A DNA stretch of 64,000 bases from assembly GCA_030490835.1 (NCBI GenBank), contig CM059972.1:46913452-46977451 (forward strand), in the 5' to 3' direction. The DNA comes from Annona cherimola (Eukaryota > Streptophyta > Magnoliopsida > Magnoliales > Annonaceae). The translations under genes and the position numbers were made by a program. The notes below the pieces were generated by a model that was given only the letters and a program-made list of their open reading frames with translations, was not told the origin of the DNA and ran no database searches. Shown piece after piece: positions 44,262 to 57,649 of this stretch (position 1 is the first letter of the stretch; each line of letters starts with the position of its first letter).

Positions 44262-46554
44262 ATTTCACACTATTTTTCCTTATACATGGAGAAATTGCAT
44301 CATTTCCCATCTTATCATAGGGTAAGTTTTAAGTTACCCATTCATTCATAAAAATCTATAACAACCATTTTCATATATTATCATACATAATAATTCATTT
44401 TGTAATATAGAGCAAAAGTTGCTCTCATATAGAGTTTTATACATGAAATTTCATATATGTCTTAGCAAAAGGCACTTTTGCTAAGCTATCCATTCATTCT
44501 CCTCTCATAATGTCTACCGTTAGATTTTACCATCGTAGATTATCTATTAGGAATACCGGTACTAAACCAATCTAAAATATTTTCTTCCTCATTTCCCTTT
44601 CCAGTTTTCATAAACTAGTAAGGGTCCTTATCACTTTCAAATTTTCCTAACCTCATTTCTTATGAATATCATAGAGAAATCATTTCTCTCGTTCCTATCT
44701 TTCAATCACATCGGGATTGAGGAGCATTCCGGCAATCATTCTTGCCTTCATTTTTTTTCATTTATTTATCTACCATCCCTTGCTATGATAGATACCAACT
44801 TTTGTAGTATCATATGTGTAATTCTTCTTTTCTTTCTATGCATGTTAACTAGACATAATTTGCTACATCTTTCTGCAATAATTTGCAGAAATTTCCTATC
44901 AATTATAGCTATTGGTTGAGTTAACCTTTCTTATTCATTTCTTTTCCTTACACCATGTTCCTTAATTTTTACGGTCAAGTTGTCCTTGCCCTAATTGTAC
45001 ATGTTCATTACCAACATGTATTACATCTTGGTGTCCTATTGGAAGATAGTTCTTATCAATTCTTCCAGATTACCTTCTTTGATTATGGCATAATAGTCAT
45101 TTAGGGTTTCCTATTACTTATAAACATTGCCAATCAATGCTTGAACATTTCATTTGACTACATGCTCAAACCTTGAACATGTTCTTAGGTTCACTCATCC
45201 ATTGCTCAGTCTGAATAAAATCTAATTCACTTGAGAACTTAGGTGGATACTGAGCTAGAAAGGCATCAATAACCTTTCTATTTACTTCTATCTTATCATT
45301 ATCAACCCTTCAAGGTCTGGGTACTAGGTTAAAAATTATTACCTATACCGATTCATCTTTTCCACCTGCTTCTAATTGGTCCTGTTGGGTATTTTTCCAA
45401 AGGCCCTGTATTATTTTTCTGTCTAAGCTACACGATCTTGGGTGACTTACTGCATAGCTCTTTCTAAAGCTGCAGTTATCCTTTACTCTTTCTACCTGTG
45501 AGATATTACTCTTAGCGGTAACACCTCAAATCCTTTGACTTAGGGTTTATAGTTTCCCTTCGTTAACGGGTTCAAGGACTCACTCATATCAGCAACTGCC
45601 TTTCCCTTGTTCAAAACTAAGGTAATAAGCATGTTGTAGAATGCATCATATAACATTATGTCAATAGCATTTCTCATTATAATATTCATTCATATCACAC
45701 ATAGTCAACATGATCATTTCTGATCATAAAATCATCACACATAGTCAATAACATAATCTAGAAAGATCAATGATCTTTCCCTTTTTACATAACTTAGAAC
45801 TTAAATGAAATCATATGCATCTGTATTTTCATAACATTAAACATCATACATTAGGAGTCAAAAGAAACTCCCTTTTTCCTACCTTTCTCATTTCTACCTG
45901 CCCATTTCATGGTGTAAGGTTACTTTTCCTTACACATACAGATTATATTTGCATAATCTGTCACTTTGTCATGAACATAATTCTAGACTAAAAATCACTT
46001 AGAAAGTTGGCACCTTGGTGCCTTCCATATGTCACCATGGCTCTATACCTTAAACATATGTATCATATAGTACAGTTATGTACTATCTTAGGTAAGGTGT
46101 GATCAACCTTAGGTATGGGGGGTCTCTATGTAGAGTTTCATAACCCATCATCTGTTCTAATTCTCTTCTATCCTTTTTTTTTAAAAAAAATTTCCTGCCT
46201 CCTTCTTCATTTCATCTGACCTCATAACATTTTTCCTTCATATACCATCTATTTCATGAAACATAGCGACCAGCTACATTTCCTTAATTAACCGTATCCT
46301 TATGTCATAATGACACACAATATATGACAATACATATCGTATGTGTCTTATAGTCTCAATCTCTTTCTTGCATCATTTTCCATTTTTCCTTATGCTTATC
46401 TATCAATCCTTACTAAGATATCATTCTCATGATATCAAATCTTTGCTTTCCATGCCTATTACCAATCCATATTCTGATACCAACTTATGTGGCATCAGAC
46501 CTATCCTTTCATCATCCTTTATTTTCTCCTTCTCCCACCTATTTACCAATCCTT
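44262..46554 (-). pseudogene. Decayed gag region of element X
   Basis: No ORF survives, but around 45170-45280 minus-strand translation reads AFLAQYPPKFSSELDFIQ then EQWMSEPKNMF, recognisable as the gypsy Gag core (PP.F.G..D....W......F). The remainder is AT-rich, with several copies of a TTGGTATCA-like phrase near the PBS (46475, 46555 and near 44775). Protease, reverse transcriptase and integrase are not recognisable, so most of pol has been lost. Confidence 0.5.
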
Positions 46555-46566
46555 GCTATGATACCA
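46555..46566 (-). other. Primer binding site of element X
   Basis: The minus strand reads TGGTATCATAGC, 11 of 12 to the initiator-Met site, five bases from the LTR end. Confidence 0.75.
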
Positions 46567-46571
46567 AGCTC

Positions 46572-49500
46572 TGTGGCGCCTCCAAACCGAGACGTCACTT
46601 CCTTACCTCAAGATCTATCAATTAGTAAATGTGAATCAGGATTGTTGCCCTGATCACGCGGCGGGTTCTTAATTGGATTTAATCCAATTTTTTTTTCATT
46701 TTCATCTGTCATCATTCATAACTTTATATAGCAATCATCACACATTGTGAAATTTCACTTGTAATAGAATTCATCATTTCATTCATAGCATCCTTTCCCT
46801 CCTGTCATTATTCACTCAATTATTGTACACATCATACTTGCATATATTTAGTCATTGACTCACATGAAACTTAGAATTCTAACTAAGTACATATACACAT
46901 AAACATAGAACTTAGAATTCTAACTAAGTTCATACACACAATTAGCTTACCTTAGCATATTCATGCTTTTCCATTCCTCATAGCCTTCAAGGCTATCATC
47001 ACGTACCTTCCTCCACGTCTTAGGTTCGGAACCTTCTGAGTTTCCTCGGTACCTGTCTAAGGGTTGGGAAAACAAAACGTGAGTGACAACTTAGTAAGCA
47101 AGCATTTTATCTTTAGGGCAAGACTTCCTTGAAATTTTTTTTCATAAACATCTTGAATACCATTTTCCTAAGGACATTCATATGTCCTAAAATATTATCG
47201 TGAAATCCTTTGTTCATGAGGACAATTCCATATCCTTGAATGTTTTCATAAAGCATTCATTCTTAAAATCATTTACAAGCCATGTGTGGGCCTGTTAAGG
47301 CAAAACATACACGTTTTGTCTTTGATGATGAAATCCCTTTAATTCTTATATGAACATTTTTAGTGTTTGTAGACATTACATGAAATCATCGTTTGCCAGT
47401 GGACGGTTTACGTCCAAAACAACATAAATCTTTAGGCAACGGAGGACATACTCATGTCCTAAAGCATCATTCTCATAAGCCATCCTAAAATCCTTTAGCT
47501 AAGAGACACTTTATGTCTCAAAACATTTTTCATGTAGCTTCCTTTGGCAATGGACATTCATATGTTCTAAAACACTTTTTATTTCAACACATTAACATTA
47601 GACATTCTCATGTCCACAAACCCTTATCATTTAGACTCTTTAGAAATGGACATTCTTATGTCCAATCCAAGTTTCACATAAATCTTTTCATAATCCCCAT
47701 CTTGGGGCTTGTTTATAGCAAATAAGGTAAATAAAATACATAAACCATTTTCATAAATGCATTTGCGTAAAAACATTTCTGTTTATTCCTGTTATTTACA
47801 CTTTTGTGTAAAATACCCTTTCTTTTAGGGTAACTTATGCATATTAGCTCATAAAAATTCCTTTTGGGATAACTTTTTGTATAGATGCTTTTATATCCTA
47901 ATCTTTGGGCTTTTGAAAAGCATAACGTATGCAAATGCATTTCTCCCCATCCAGTATTGACACTTAGCAAGTGATCATGCTACCTTTTGGAAGAGAATTC
48001 TTAATAACACGCTAGCCCAGCGGCCGTTTATTTATTCTGCTCCCACTCAGAGAGGGCGCCGCTGGCACTCCTGCCATCCCTTAGCTACTTGGCCTTATGT
48101 AGAGTGGGCCCCGGTCATCCCAACCTTGCTCTACAACTTGCCTATTACTTGTACTGGTGCACCGTACGTTATTATGACGGACCGCAGTCCGTTTGGTTTG
48201 AAGAACCACAGACCGTAGCCCCATGTCCTTTTAAACCGGGATCACAGACCGCAGCCTGCATTCATATGCACAAAAATCTTAGACCGAAGTCTATATTTAA
48301 GAATAATTTTCAAAAACACATGACAGACCGTAGTCCGTGTTAACTTGTAAGCGAGCGCACCCACTTTAACAAGTTGTTATTTGAAATCCATTTTTAGGAT
48401 GACCTTTATTAAATTCCTTTAGAAACATTTTGAGTAAAATATTTTGATAAACATTTGAAATGTTTGAGAGACAATACATCTTAAAACTCTTTTAATAAAA
48501 GAATTTCAAAACTTTTGGATTTCCATAAATAAATCATATTTTTCTCTAATATTTTCTTAGTTTCCATTTCAGGACGTTTTGTTTACAAAAGTTATGCAAT
48601 TATGCTATCCCCTTGTCTGTAGCCTAAAAATTTAATAATTGTCCACATATCTATTATTTTTACGTATAGGAAAATTGCACAGTTTTTTGTATGTCATTAA
48701 GCAACCTGAAATCAAACCATTTTATGAAATCAATCATAGGAGGTTGGTCATCCTTAAATCCCTTTAAACATATCCGTAGAAACATTTTCCTATCATTTTC
48801 AACATAGATTTCCTTGTCTAAAGGAAATCAAAACTTTTCGAATATCATTTTAAAACATATGGACTATGCCCAAATCATCATTTACTATTTAATTATCTTG
48901 ACCTAGCAAAGAAATCTTTTCATAATCATCATTGTTTATTACAAGTTACTGTAGAAATGACTCAAAACCTATTTACCAACAATATTTTGTGAGAAAGGGT
49001 AAAATTCCCTTTTTCTTATAAAATGCTGTTAAAACAATATCATATAGAACTTGCTTACTTAAAAGAAAATTCTTAAAACCATCGTTATCTAACATGAAAT
49101 CCTTAGAAAACATTAGCATGGAGAACTTGCTTATTTATAAGAAAAATTCTCAATTCCATTAACTTGAAGGATTCTCATCCTTGGTAACACTTAGGATAAA
49201 TTATTTATCTTAAGAAGTGTCACTTGCTTCCCATGAAGAAAACCTTAAGACTTTTCATTAAAGTCATCATTTTTCCAAAACTTATGGTTTTGCATTAAAG
49301 CCGTCATATTCAAAACTTGTGCTTGCCCATACGTTAAAACATAAACATAGACAATTCAATCATATCAATCACATAGAAAGAAAATGACATTTTAGAAAGT
49401 TTGCTTGCTTACCTGAGATCGCCATAATCCCTTTTCCTTCCATTATTTTCCTTGCCTATACGCATAAAAATGACATTGCATTTATACATATAATCTCACA

Positions 49501-52322
49501 TGCTTGCACATAATTTAGTTTTCCAACCCATATATTTTCATTGACTATATGACCCACTTGTTTTACAAGTCGGAGGTTTATACATTACAACGCAACTTGT
49601 GCATCATATTATCTATTCTTTTCATTCTTAGTATCCTTACTTAGGATAGTTTTCAAGCATATCATGATCTTTCATTTATTTCAATGAAGTTTTATTATCC
49701 TTCATTTATCATTTACTTATCCATTTTTCACATTTCTTTCATTAGTGCTTACTTTAAGCACATGTTGAAGAGTTTAAGCTTCATATATCAATCCCAAATT
49801 TTGAGATTAACTATCAAAACAGCACCTTGTTTACATGTTTCAACATATTTCCATCCATTTTGCATTTTAGCAAATCACATTAACTCATTACCCCTTTCCG
49901 TCATCCATATCCTGCTCTTAAACTCTCTTGAAGACACATATAATATGTGTTATGGAAAATTTTCCTAAACAGAAATATATTCACAAAATATATCATATTT
50001 TCATGCATTTTTTCATAAAACCAAATTTCACAAGTCATTCATCACCCTTGCATATCTATTCCTTCTCATATGCCCATTTGGCAACATATATATAATTAAT
50101 TTCATAAAATTTATAAGTCAGCAATATAATCCATATATCAGCATGATATCAAACCTTAATTATCACTTTATTTAGGGTATTTTCATGAGATTTAAATACA
50201 TTAATCATAGGTTTCCAAAACAGCAACTTCGGAACCCATTTTTCACCCGTTTAACGTGTCTTTTTGACACATAACCTTAGGCACTTATATAATTCCGAAT
50301 TCTCAGCAATTAATCCAAATTTTCCTAATCCAAATTTAGGTTATTAACATATATATAAATTTGGATCATTTATACATAGGTTTAATATTTCGTTTTGATT
50401 TTTTTCTCAAACTATCCACATATGCTGAAATCAGGCATACTGAAATCTCAAAATCTTGAATTAATATCAAATCAAGTAGTTTTGATCTGAAATAGCTACC
50501 ATAACTTAATTATTATATGAATTAACAAAAATAAATATTTCCAAAATAAAAAATTATGTATTTATATTTGTTTTGGCATTTTTACTTTGCTGGACAGCAG
50601 CATCCATTTTCAGTCAGCCATAATCACGTAAATTATTGGGTATATTTATACCCATCAAAACCTAATTTTTAATTTTTTATTGTGATCATAAATATGTCTA
50701 TTATATTATTTAAAATTTTCAGCCTAAAATTCCTTGTATAAAAGTATTAAAAATCATTTTCTACAACTGATCCTGTCACCCGTTTTACCCTGTTATGGTT
50801 AATCTTCTCGGATTTTTCATTTGACACCTGCTTATCCTTTTAAATTGAAAATGTGGTAGTTCCTTAATCACCACATCATGATTTGTCCAAAAACTTTTCA
50901 TTCTAAAATTCATCCATTTACTCTTCCGTTCATATTTTAGTTTATAACATCACATAAGTTCCAGATTTGAAGTATAAACTCAAAATAATCATATACTTAC
51001 TTGATTAAATGGGTGATCCCTCCTTTTCCCCTTTCTTTTTCCTTGGTTTTCCCTTCCTTTTGGGTTGCTAGGTTCTGGACGTGAGGCTGCCTTGGGGAAG
51101 AAGATGGAGTTCAGCACTTGGAAGAATTTTCCAAGCCTCCAACCTTGTGAACGTGCTTGACTTGGTGGGGCTGGAATTTCCAGCAGTGGGCCCCACTTGT
51201 TGCTGCATTTTCCACAGTCATTGAATAACCTCTTATCCTCTTATGTTCTGGTGAACTCACAACCTTATAAATTAGCATTTTACTATTTTTTTAAAATCCA
51301 CAAATCTGCATTAATCCAGGCCGTCCAAATCTGTCCAGCCCTTTCACGTCACTTGCTGCCCATTTTCATTTTTTTCTATTTTTTAATAATCTCATTTTAA
51401 GTGTAAATTATACACCTAATTAGAATTTAATTAATCCATTAATTTGGCATAAAAAAATTAGCAAAAATCATTACTGTAGCATCAAACTGTGCACGTCCAA
51501 TACATAACATGCTGTCCACTTAGCAACGTTCCATATAGCAGCTCCTTTGAACGATTTTATGCCTTGGAATTCCACATGATTAATGGCCCATTACTTACCC
51601 TAGATGTTCAGGTATTTTAGATGCATATTTGGGATTTTTAGAAAAATCCAAAAACCATACTTTATCACCCATGGGCGTCCCTTGTGTTGACACACATACA
51701 TGCCTATTGAAGCTACTCCCATAGCCATTTAAAACCCTGCATTTAAGCTACTGATTTTGCATGGATTTTAGAATTTTTGTTAATTCATAAAATCCACTTG
51801 GAATTGCCTCTCTTTGACACCTCATATATGCCATTAAATAATGCATTCAATTCATGCAACTTTTGCCTTAAATGCATGGTACTCTTGGGTGTAAAAGTCA
51901 ACTATGTGCACCTTTTTTCAATTCAGGTATTTTTCCAACATGATTTGCTTAATCCAAACCTTCAAAAATATTAATCTCATAATTTCACTTGAATCCGCCT
52001 TACAGGCGTTGAGTTATGAATTTTCTATGATTTTCAAACATAATTCCATAATTTCCACTTTAATCTCCATTAATTAACTCATGGAAATTAAACTAAACAT
52101 GCATGTCACATTAGCATATTTTAATCCTCATTATGCCCCTTTAGTCACCTTGACTCATATTGGGCTCTGGCGATTAAATTTTTAATCACCCTTCTTAATT
52201 AAACCCTAATTGCAACATATCATAAAATCCTAAAATCATCCAAAAATTCCATTTAATCATATATAAGTCACATGTACATGTTTAATGCATACATTGAATC
52301 TTACTTAGGTTGGGGTTTCACT
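46572..52322 (-). repeat. 5' LTR of element X
   Basis: About 5750 bp, from TGTGGCGCC to a decayed GGTTTCACT. It is uninterrupted and so gives the empty site for Y'2. It contains the conserved U5 block (about 46620-46685), the GGACAT dyads (47150-47690) and the GACCGCAGTCC array (48175-48345). By eye it differs from the other X LTR by substitutions every few tens of bases plus some indels, so X is much older than A. No genes. Confidence 0.8.
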
Positions 52323-52833
52323 ACTATATTTCCTACTGCCACTACAAGTTCTTCTAAATGTTGCAAACTGTCTACATGAATCTGTAAAGTGTAGATCTTT
52401 CATTTGTTCATTATTTATTTTTCCTACTTGGTTTGATATTGGAAATCGAAATCAAGTGAAGGCAAAGTAGTGTTGTGACCGGAGTGAGACTCATCACCTA
52501 CTTATGTTGTATTCGTACAAGCCCCCCAGAGCTGGAATCTAGAAGAGAGCTACTGCTCTAGTTGTATTGAAATTCAATAGTGGAACTCAAGTCACAACGG
52601 GTGTGAGCTTGGAAGAGTGGAGTAGGGAAGGTTGCTCGAACCACTATAAACCTTTGTCTTTTGGAGTGGCTTGATTGTTTGTATTTTGCTGCTTTATTTC
52701 TATCCATCTTTCTGTTTGTTTCATTAAGGTGATTAACTCCAAAAAGGGAAAAATTTCTATTTAAGCAAAGAATTTTAAAATACCCAATTCACACCTCCCC
52801 TCTTGCGTAATTGTCATAAACTCAGAACCAACA
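52323..52833 (+). repeat. Sirevirus solo LTR D, right part
   Basis: It follows LTR E from about 57115 to its end (CTGTAAAGTGTAG, then GAGCTTGGAAGAGTGGAGTAGGG) and ends GAACCAACA. The AGGAT after it (52834-52838) pairs with 32541-32545. This proves that 32546-33131 and this piece are one LTR split by element X. Confidence 0.88.
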
Positions 52834-52838
52834 AGGAT

Positions 52839-55800
52839 CAGTTTCACTCAACGAAAATAAAAATTAATTTTTGGAGGATATAAATATGCCAAATAATTTA
52901 CCTGATTTGACCCTCCCAAAATTTATACTTCTGTCTAGTATAGTACAAATACCTAAATAAATATAGATAGTTAATATTTTGTGAAGAAATTATTTATTTT
53001 GGCTAATTCATGTAGTTATTAATGTATGATAAAAATTTCAAATTTAAATACCTTGATTTGATTATAAATCAAAAATTAGAGAATTCAGTATGTCTAATTT
53101 CATCAAATATGGATAGATTAAAGAATAATTAAAATGAAGATTAAATTCCAGATTTTTAGAAAGGAATTTAACTTACAATAAGATATAAACAAGTGCTATA
53201 AGTGATTATGAGAGTTTAACTTACTATGGGTGAATTTTCAAAGGAGTGAGAAAACAATCACTAAGATAATTAGGTAAAAATATGTGAATATTAGAAAGTT
53301 AGATGTGAACTTGAAAACCTTACTTGAACTTAAATTTTAATCTCAAGTAAGTATCTCAAGTGATTAAAGAGAATAAATGCCCTAAATTAGGATATCGAAT
53401 GAAACAAAATGAATATATGTGACTTAAAGAGATCAAAGTGTTCATCTTCAAGGAAAAATAGAATAAAGTTAAAATATTAAAAGTCATATATAAAATGAGA
53501 CTATAAAAAGGGTTGAGATTAAATAAGGTATGTATATGAGTTAATAAAAGGCAAAACTTGCAAATATATGATGTTATACATGTGTATATAAGATGATTAT
53601 TTTCACTTATCTAGGAACATGGAAGGAAAAGACCAAAGACGTGAGTTGATTAGCACAAGTAAGCAAGTGAAACTTTTTAAAATATTATTTTATTGGCAAA
53701 TATTGAAATGATATGAACTTGCTTTATCAAGGTGTTTCCAAGATGATATTTTAAGAATGATAATTTTGTTTCAAATATTGAAATAACTTGATAATGTTTA
53801 TATTGATGATTCTAGAATTGCTTACAGAGTAAGCAAACTTAGTTCTTGAAAATATGGTTTTATTCTTTACTATTGACATGCTTCAAGTTGATTTCATTAT
53901 AAGCAAGTTCGAATCAAATGATGAGAGAGTTTCGACTCTTCTACAAAATGATATTTGAAAATAAGTTTTGGAAATTCTATTCCTAAGGGATTTCGTGAAA
54001 AAAAGTGTGATTCTTCATAAAATGGTATTTGTAAATAAATAAGGCTTTTGAAATGCTTTATTTAAATGTCTTAAAATGATTTATTTAGATACTTTGAAAT
54101 GGTCTATTGAAATATTTTAAGTCTATTAAAAGTTGAAATACTTTGAAAATATTTTGTATTGATGTTTTCAAAAGGTTTTAAGGATGACCTACTCAATAAA
54201 TTGATGATATAAAATGATTTGATGACTTTTTTGTTTAAATGATGTTTAAAAGATAATGTAAACTCTTCTCTACATTAGAACAACAAGGAAGTTGTGTGGA
54301 CAAGAAATATAATGCTGATATAAATGAATGAGAATGTGTTTGCATATCCTTTGTTTATGAAAAGCCCAGAAATCGGAATAAAAATGTTTACAAGAAAAGC
54401 ATTTTCTTTTCAAATATTGAAACGTTTCGAAATTGATTTATCGAGATGATTCTAAAATTGTTTACCAACAAAAAAGCAATATTTTTTGAAAATATTATTT
54501 TTGCAAATATTGCAAATGTTTTGTAAATTGATTTACTAAAATATTTTCAAAATTCTTTAAAGGTGGTCATCCTAACATTATGATTTGAACACGGTTTATG
54601 AAAATATTTTATTTTAAAAATGATTATGCCCAGTTCTCAATTTAAGAAGGGCACAATCTGAGGACTGCAATGGATTATGTTAATCAAGTTTTGATTTAAA
54701 AATGGCACAGTCTGATGACTGTGTTGATTTTATGAAATCATGCTAGCATGATAATATGAGTATAAACGAGCGTGCACGAGGATCATGTACAAGGTCCATG
54801 GTAGAGACGGTTGCAGACCGAGACGGTTGTAGACTAGGGCCCACCTGTACCTGTGGCCGAATCACTAATGGAAGGCCGGAGGCCAGCGGCGCCCTCCCTG
54901 AAGTGGGAGCAGGATCATAGACGGCCGCCTAGTGCAGCGGTGCTATCACATGAAAGGTTTATTTCCTATGCAAAGATAATCACTTGATAAGTATCACCTG
55001 TCGGAGGGTTAGAGACATATATCTTTATGCTTTGTTTTAAAAGCCCCAAAATGAGGACATAAAAATATTTTAAGACATGACAATGTCCATGGGAAACAAT
55101 GTTTACATGAAATTACTTTAGGACATGACAATGTCCATATGTAATAATGTTGATATGAAAATATTTTAGGACCTGAAAATGTCCACAAAGATAAAAGGTT
55201 TATAAGCAGTTTATATGAAAATGTTTTAGGACATACAATTATCCTCATGATAAAAAAGTATATATGAAAATATTTTAGGACATACAATTATCCTCATGAT
55301 AAAAAGGTATATATGAAAATGATTTAAGACATACAATTGTCCTCATGATAAAAAAGGTATATATGAAAACATTTTAGGAGATACGATTGTCCTCATGATA
55401 AAAAGGTATATATGAAAACATTTTAGAACATACAATTGTCCTCATGAAAAAAGGTTTTATGAAAGATTTATATGAAAGGTTTTCATGAAAGGTTTCTTCC
55501 TGTTGGTAGTTGATCACTTGATATGTTTCTCCTATCAAATGGCGAGAAATACATTTATATGAAAATGAAAAATGCTTGCTTACTGAGTTTATCACTCACG
55601 TTTTATTTTTCCAACCCCAGACAGGTTCAAGGAGCTTAAAAGGAAAAAAGGACCTAATAAATGGAAGGGAAGTATGAATTGGTATTATTTAATGTGTTAA
55701 CCAATTGTTAGCTATCATGTAAGAACTGATATGTTTAGAGAATGATTGAATGCTTATGTTTTTCATGAAGATATTAGATCATTGGATTATCGGTGATAAC

Positions 55801-55848
55801 TGTTGGCACATCTTGATTAGGGATCGGGATGTGATAGCCTCGGTGGCA
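52839..55848 (+). repeat. 3' LTR of element Z, right part
   Basis: The continuation of the Z LTR. In reverse complement it follows X (block GATCCTGTCACCC region, then 36000-33700) but is strongly diverged. It has a 49-bp tandem array at about 55220-55450 and GGACAT/ATGTCC-like dyads from 55070. The end near 55848 (GATGTGATAGCCTCGGTGGCA) is read as the decayed form of the GTGACGCCTCGG...GCGCCACA terminus; this end point is uncertain. Confidence 0.6.
55220..55450. repeat. 49-bp tandem repeat, about five units
   Basis: The phrase ACATACAATT, followed by GTCCTCATGATAAAAA or a variant, recurs at 55231, 55280, 55329, 55379 and 55428, so the period is 49-50 bp. Each unit holds one imperfect GGACAT...TGTCC dyad of the kind found scattered in the X LTR. 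Confidence 0.85.
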
Positions 55849-56014
55849 TTGGTTCAGACCTACCTGTCTAACCATTATGGATTTGTTGGGCTATAGACCT
55901 GATTTGTTTAGCCCTTATAATTTGATTGATGTATATTATGAACCAATTTGTGGGATTGGTGGCCCTCAATATAATAGTTGAAGCCAGAGCCATTTAAGTA
56001 ATGTGAACGGTGTG
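55849..56014. other. Unassigned sequence between Z LTR and solo LTR E
   Basis: No ORF and no match to other parts of the window. It continues on the far side of solo LTR E. Confidence 0.4.
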
Positions 56015-56019
56015 GCTAC
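56015..56019. repeat. Target-site duplication of solo LTR E, left copy
   Basis: GCTAC, repeated at 57645-57649. Confidence 0.93.
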
Positions 56020-57644
56020 TGTTGGAAACATGAGGAAAACTAGCTAAATCTATGTTTTGATGATTAACAAATCAATTTGAGAAAAGTCTTGGCTACTAAC
56101 AAGTTTGTGAAATGTTTAAGGAATATACATTTGAAGAAAATCAAGTTAGGAAGGCCAAGTCGATTCCCAAGTCGACTCCAAGAGCGACTTCAAACATGCA
56201 GAATGTCCAGAGCTGAAAGAATGGGACACGGAGCTGCCAAGTCGCAGGCCAAGTCGACTCCAGATGCGACTTAGGAAATGAAGTCGAAGACGAAGTCGAC
56301 TCCAGCATCGACTTGGAGTATCCAGAGTTGACGCTCAGAACACGAAGTGCCGAAGTCGCACCCCAAGTCGACTCCATGTGCGACTTGAGGTGAAGTCGCA
56401 GCCGAAGTCGACTCAGACATCGACTTCGCTCAGGCAGACGGAAAACTTCAAATGACAAGTTCTGGATTACTTGATTTCAAGCCAAACTAAATGAAGATGA
56501 AGATCAAGGCAACATAGATACTCAAGCTGAAACATTTGAAGACAAATCCAAGTACAAGCAAGAAGCATAAACTCAATCATTCAAATCAAGAAGATATCTA
56601 AGATTACATGAGTCAAGATACAAGATGAATCAAAGTCAAGATTTTCAAGATTCACAAATGTTCAAGAACATCATGACAGTGAAGTCGCAAGGCCAAGTCG
56701 ACCCCATCTGCGATTTGGGTGAAGTCGCAAAGCCAAGTCGACTTCATGATCGACTTCAAGTGGGCAAAACCTTCCAGCGTTGAAACTGAAGACCGAAGTT
56801 CGCGAAGTCGCACCCGAAGTCGACTTCATCTGCGACTTGGGTGAAGTCGCACCCGAAGTCGACTCCACCTGCGACTTGGGTCGCAACGGTCGGAATTATT
56901 TTCGAACGTTGGCGCATTAAATGCGCGCCACCTACTCACTAACGTTCGGATTCCCTCCAAATTATAAATAGCATTGATGGTGAACGAGGAAAGAAGTTGG
57001 AAAACATTAAGTGAGAAATAACTCATATCCATAAGAGCTTCAAAAGAGATCAAATCACTCAAAGAGGAAGAATTGTGCTTCAAGTTGCAAGAGCTACAAT
57101 CAGAAACTTCAAAGCCATCATCTACAAGTTCTTCCCTGCGCTCAATCGTTTCTACACACCTGTAAAGTGTAGTTTACTTTCATTGTTTACTTGTTTGTGT
57201 TAAACTTGATTTAGCTTGCGTAGCTAAGATCAAGTGGTAGCAAAGTAGTGTGTGATTGGAGTGTGACTCATCACCTACTTGTGCTAAGTGGTTGATGCCC
57301 CCTAGAGCTAGAATCTAGAAGAGAGCAAGTGGCTCTAGTTGTATATGCCCCCTAGAGCTTTGAATCTAGAAGAGAGCAAGAGGCTCTAATTGTATTCGTG
57401 GAATGCAATAGTGGAACCCAAGTCACAAGGTGTGTGAGCTTGGAAGAGTGGAGTAGGGAGGTTGCCCGAACCACTATAAAAATCTGCGTCTATTTTATTT
57501 CTGCTTTCTATATTGCTTTGCTCTACATTTTGTTTCTTCATTTAAGGGGATTGAACTCACAAGGGGATAAGTTACCGAAGAAATTTTTAAGAACCCAATT
57601 CACCCCTCCCCTCTTGGGTTTTGCCATCAATTCGGGACCCAACA
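56020..57644 (+). mobile_element. Sirevirus solo LTR E
   Basis: 1625 bp, TGTTGGAAAC to GACCCAACA, with perfect 5-bp duplications and no internal sequence: a textbook solo LTR. In plus orientation it shows GTCGAC dyads (56160-56430 and 56690-56880), the GCGC dyad at about 56910-56930, and TATAAATA at 56963-56970. Compared with LTR A it has an extra copy of the phrase CCCCTAGAGCT...GAATCTAGAAGAGAGCAAG at 57298-57386, a local tandem duplication of about 58 bp. Confidence 0.95.
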
Positions 57645-57649
57645 GCTAC
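57645..57649. repeat. Target-site duplication of solo LTR E, right copy
   Basis: GCTAC, identical to 56015-56019. Confidence 0.93.

Larger units (their letters stand above)
33132..52322 (-). mobile_element. Ty3/gypsy element X with very long LTRs (Del/Tekay-like), split by two insertions
   Basis: A minus-strand element of about 19.2 kb. The 5' LTR is at 46572-52322, the PBS at 46555-46566, a decayed interior between, the PPT at 42235, and the 3' LTR in two pieces (33132-37816 and 40937-42234). LTR ends (TGTGAGACCCC... and ...GGCGCCACA), the GGTTTCGGGACGAAACC block and the PPT are typical of Del/Tekay chromoviruses. The interior has no open frame longer than about 100 codons and lacks recognisable pol. 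It sits inside solo LTR D. The outer tips at 33132 and 52322 are decayed and I find no target duplication. Confidence 0.75.

Noticed and set aside
51197..51400. 67-codon ORF, conserved with part of 40732-41130
   Set aside because: Both are in the X LTR. The upstream context differs because of the Y'2 insertion, and no known protein is resembled; conservation reflects the LTR pair.
54760..54930. GC-richer patch that might be an exon
   Set aside because: The same patch occurs in the X LTR (for example 34660-34760 reversed) as non-coding sequence, with no conserved frame.
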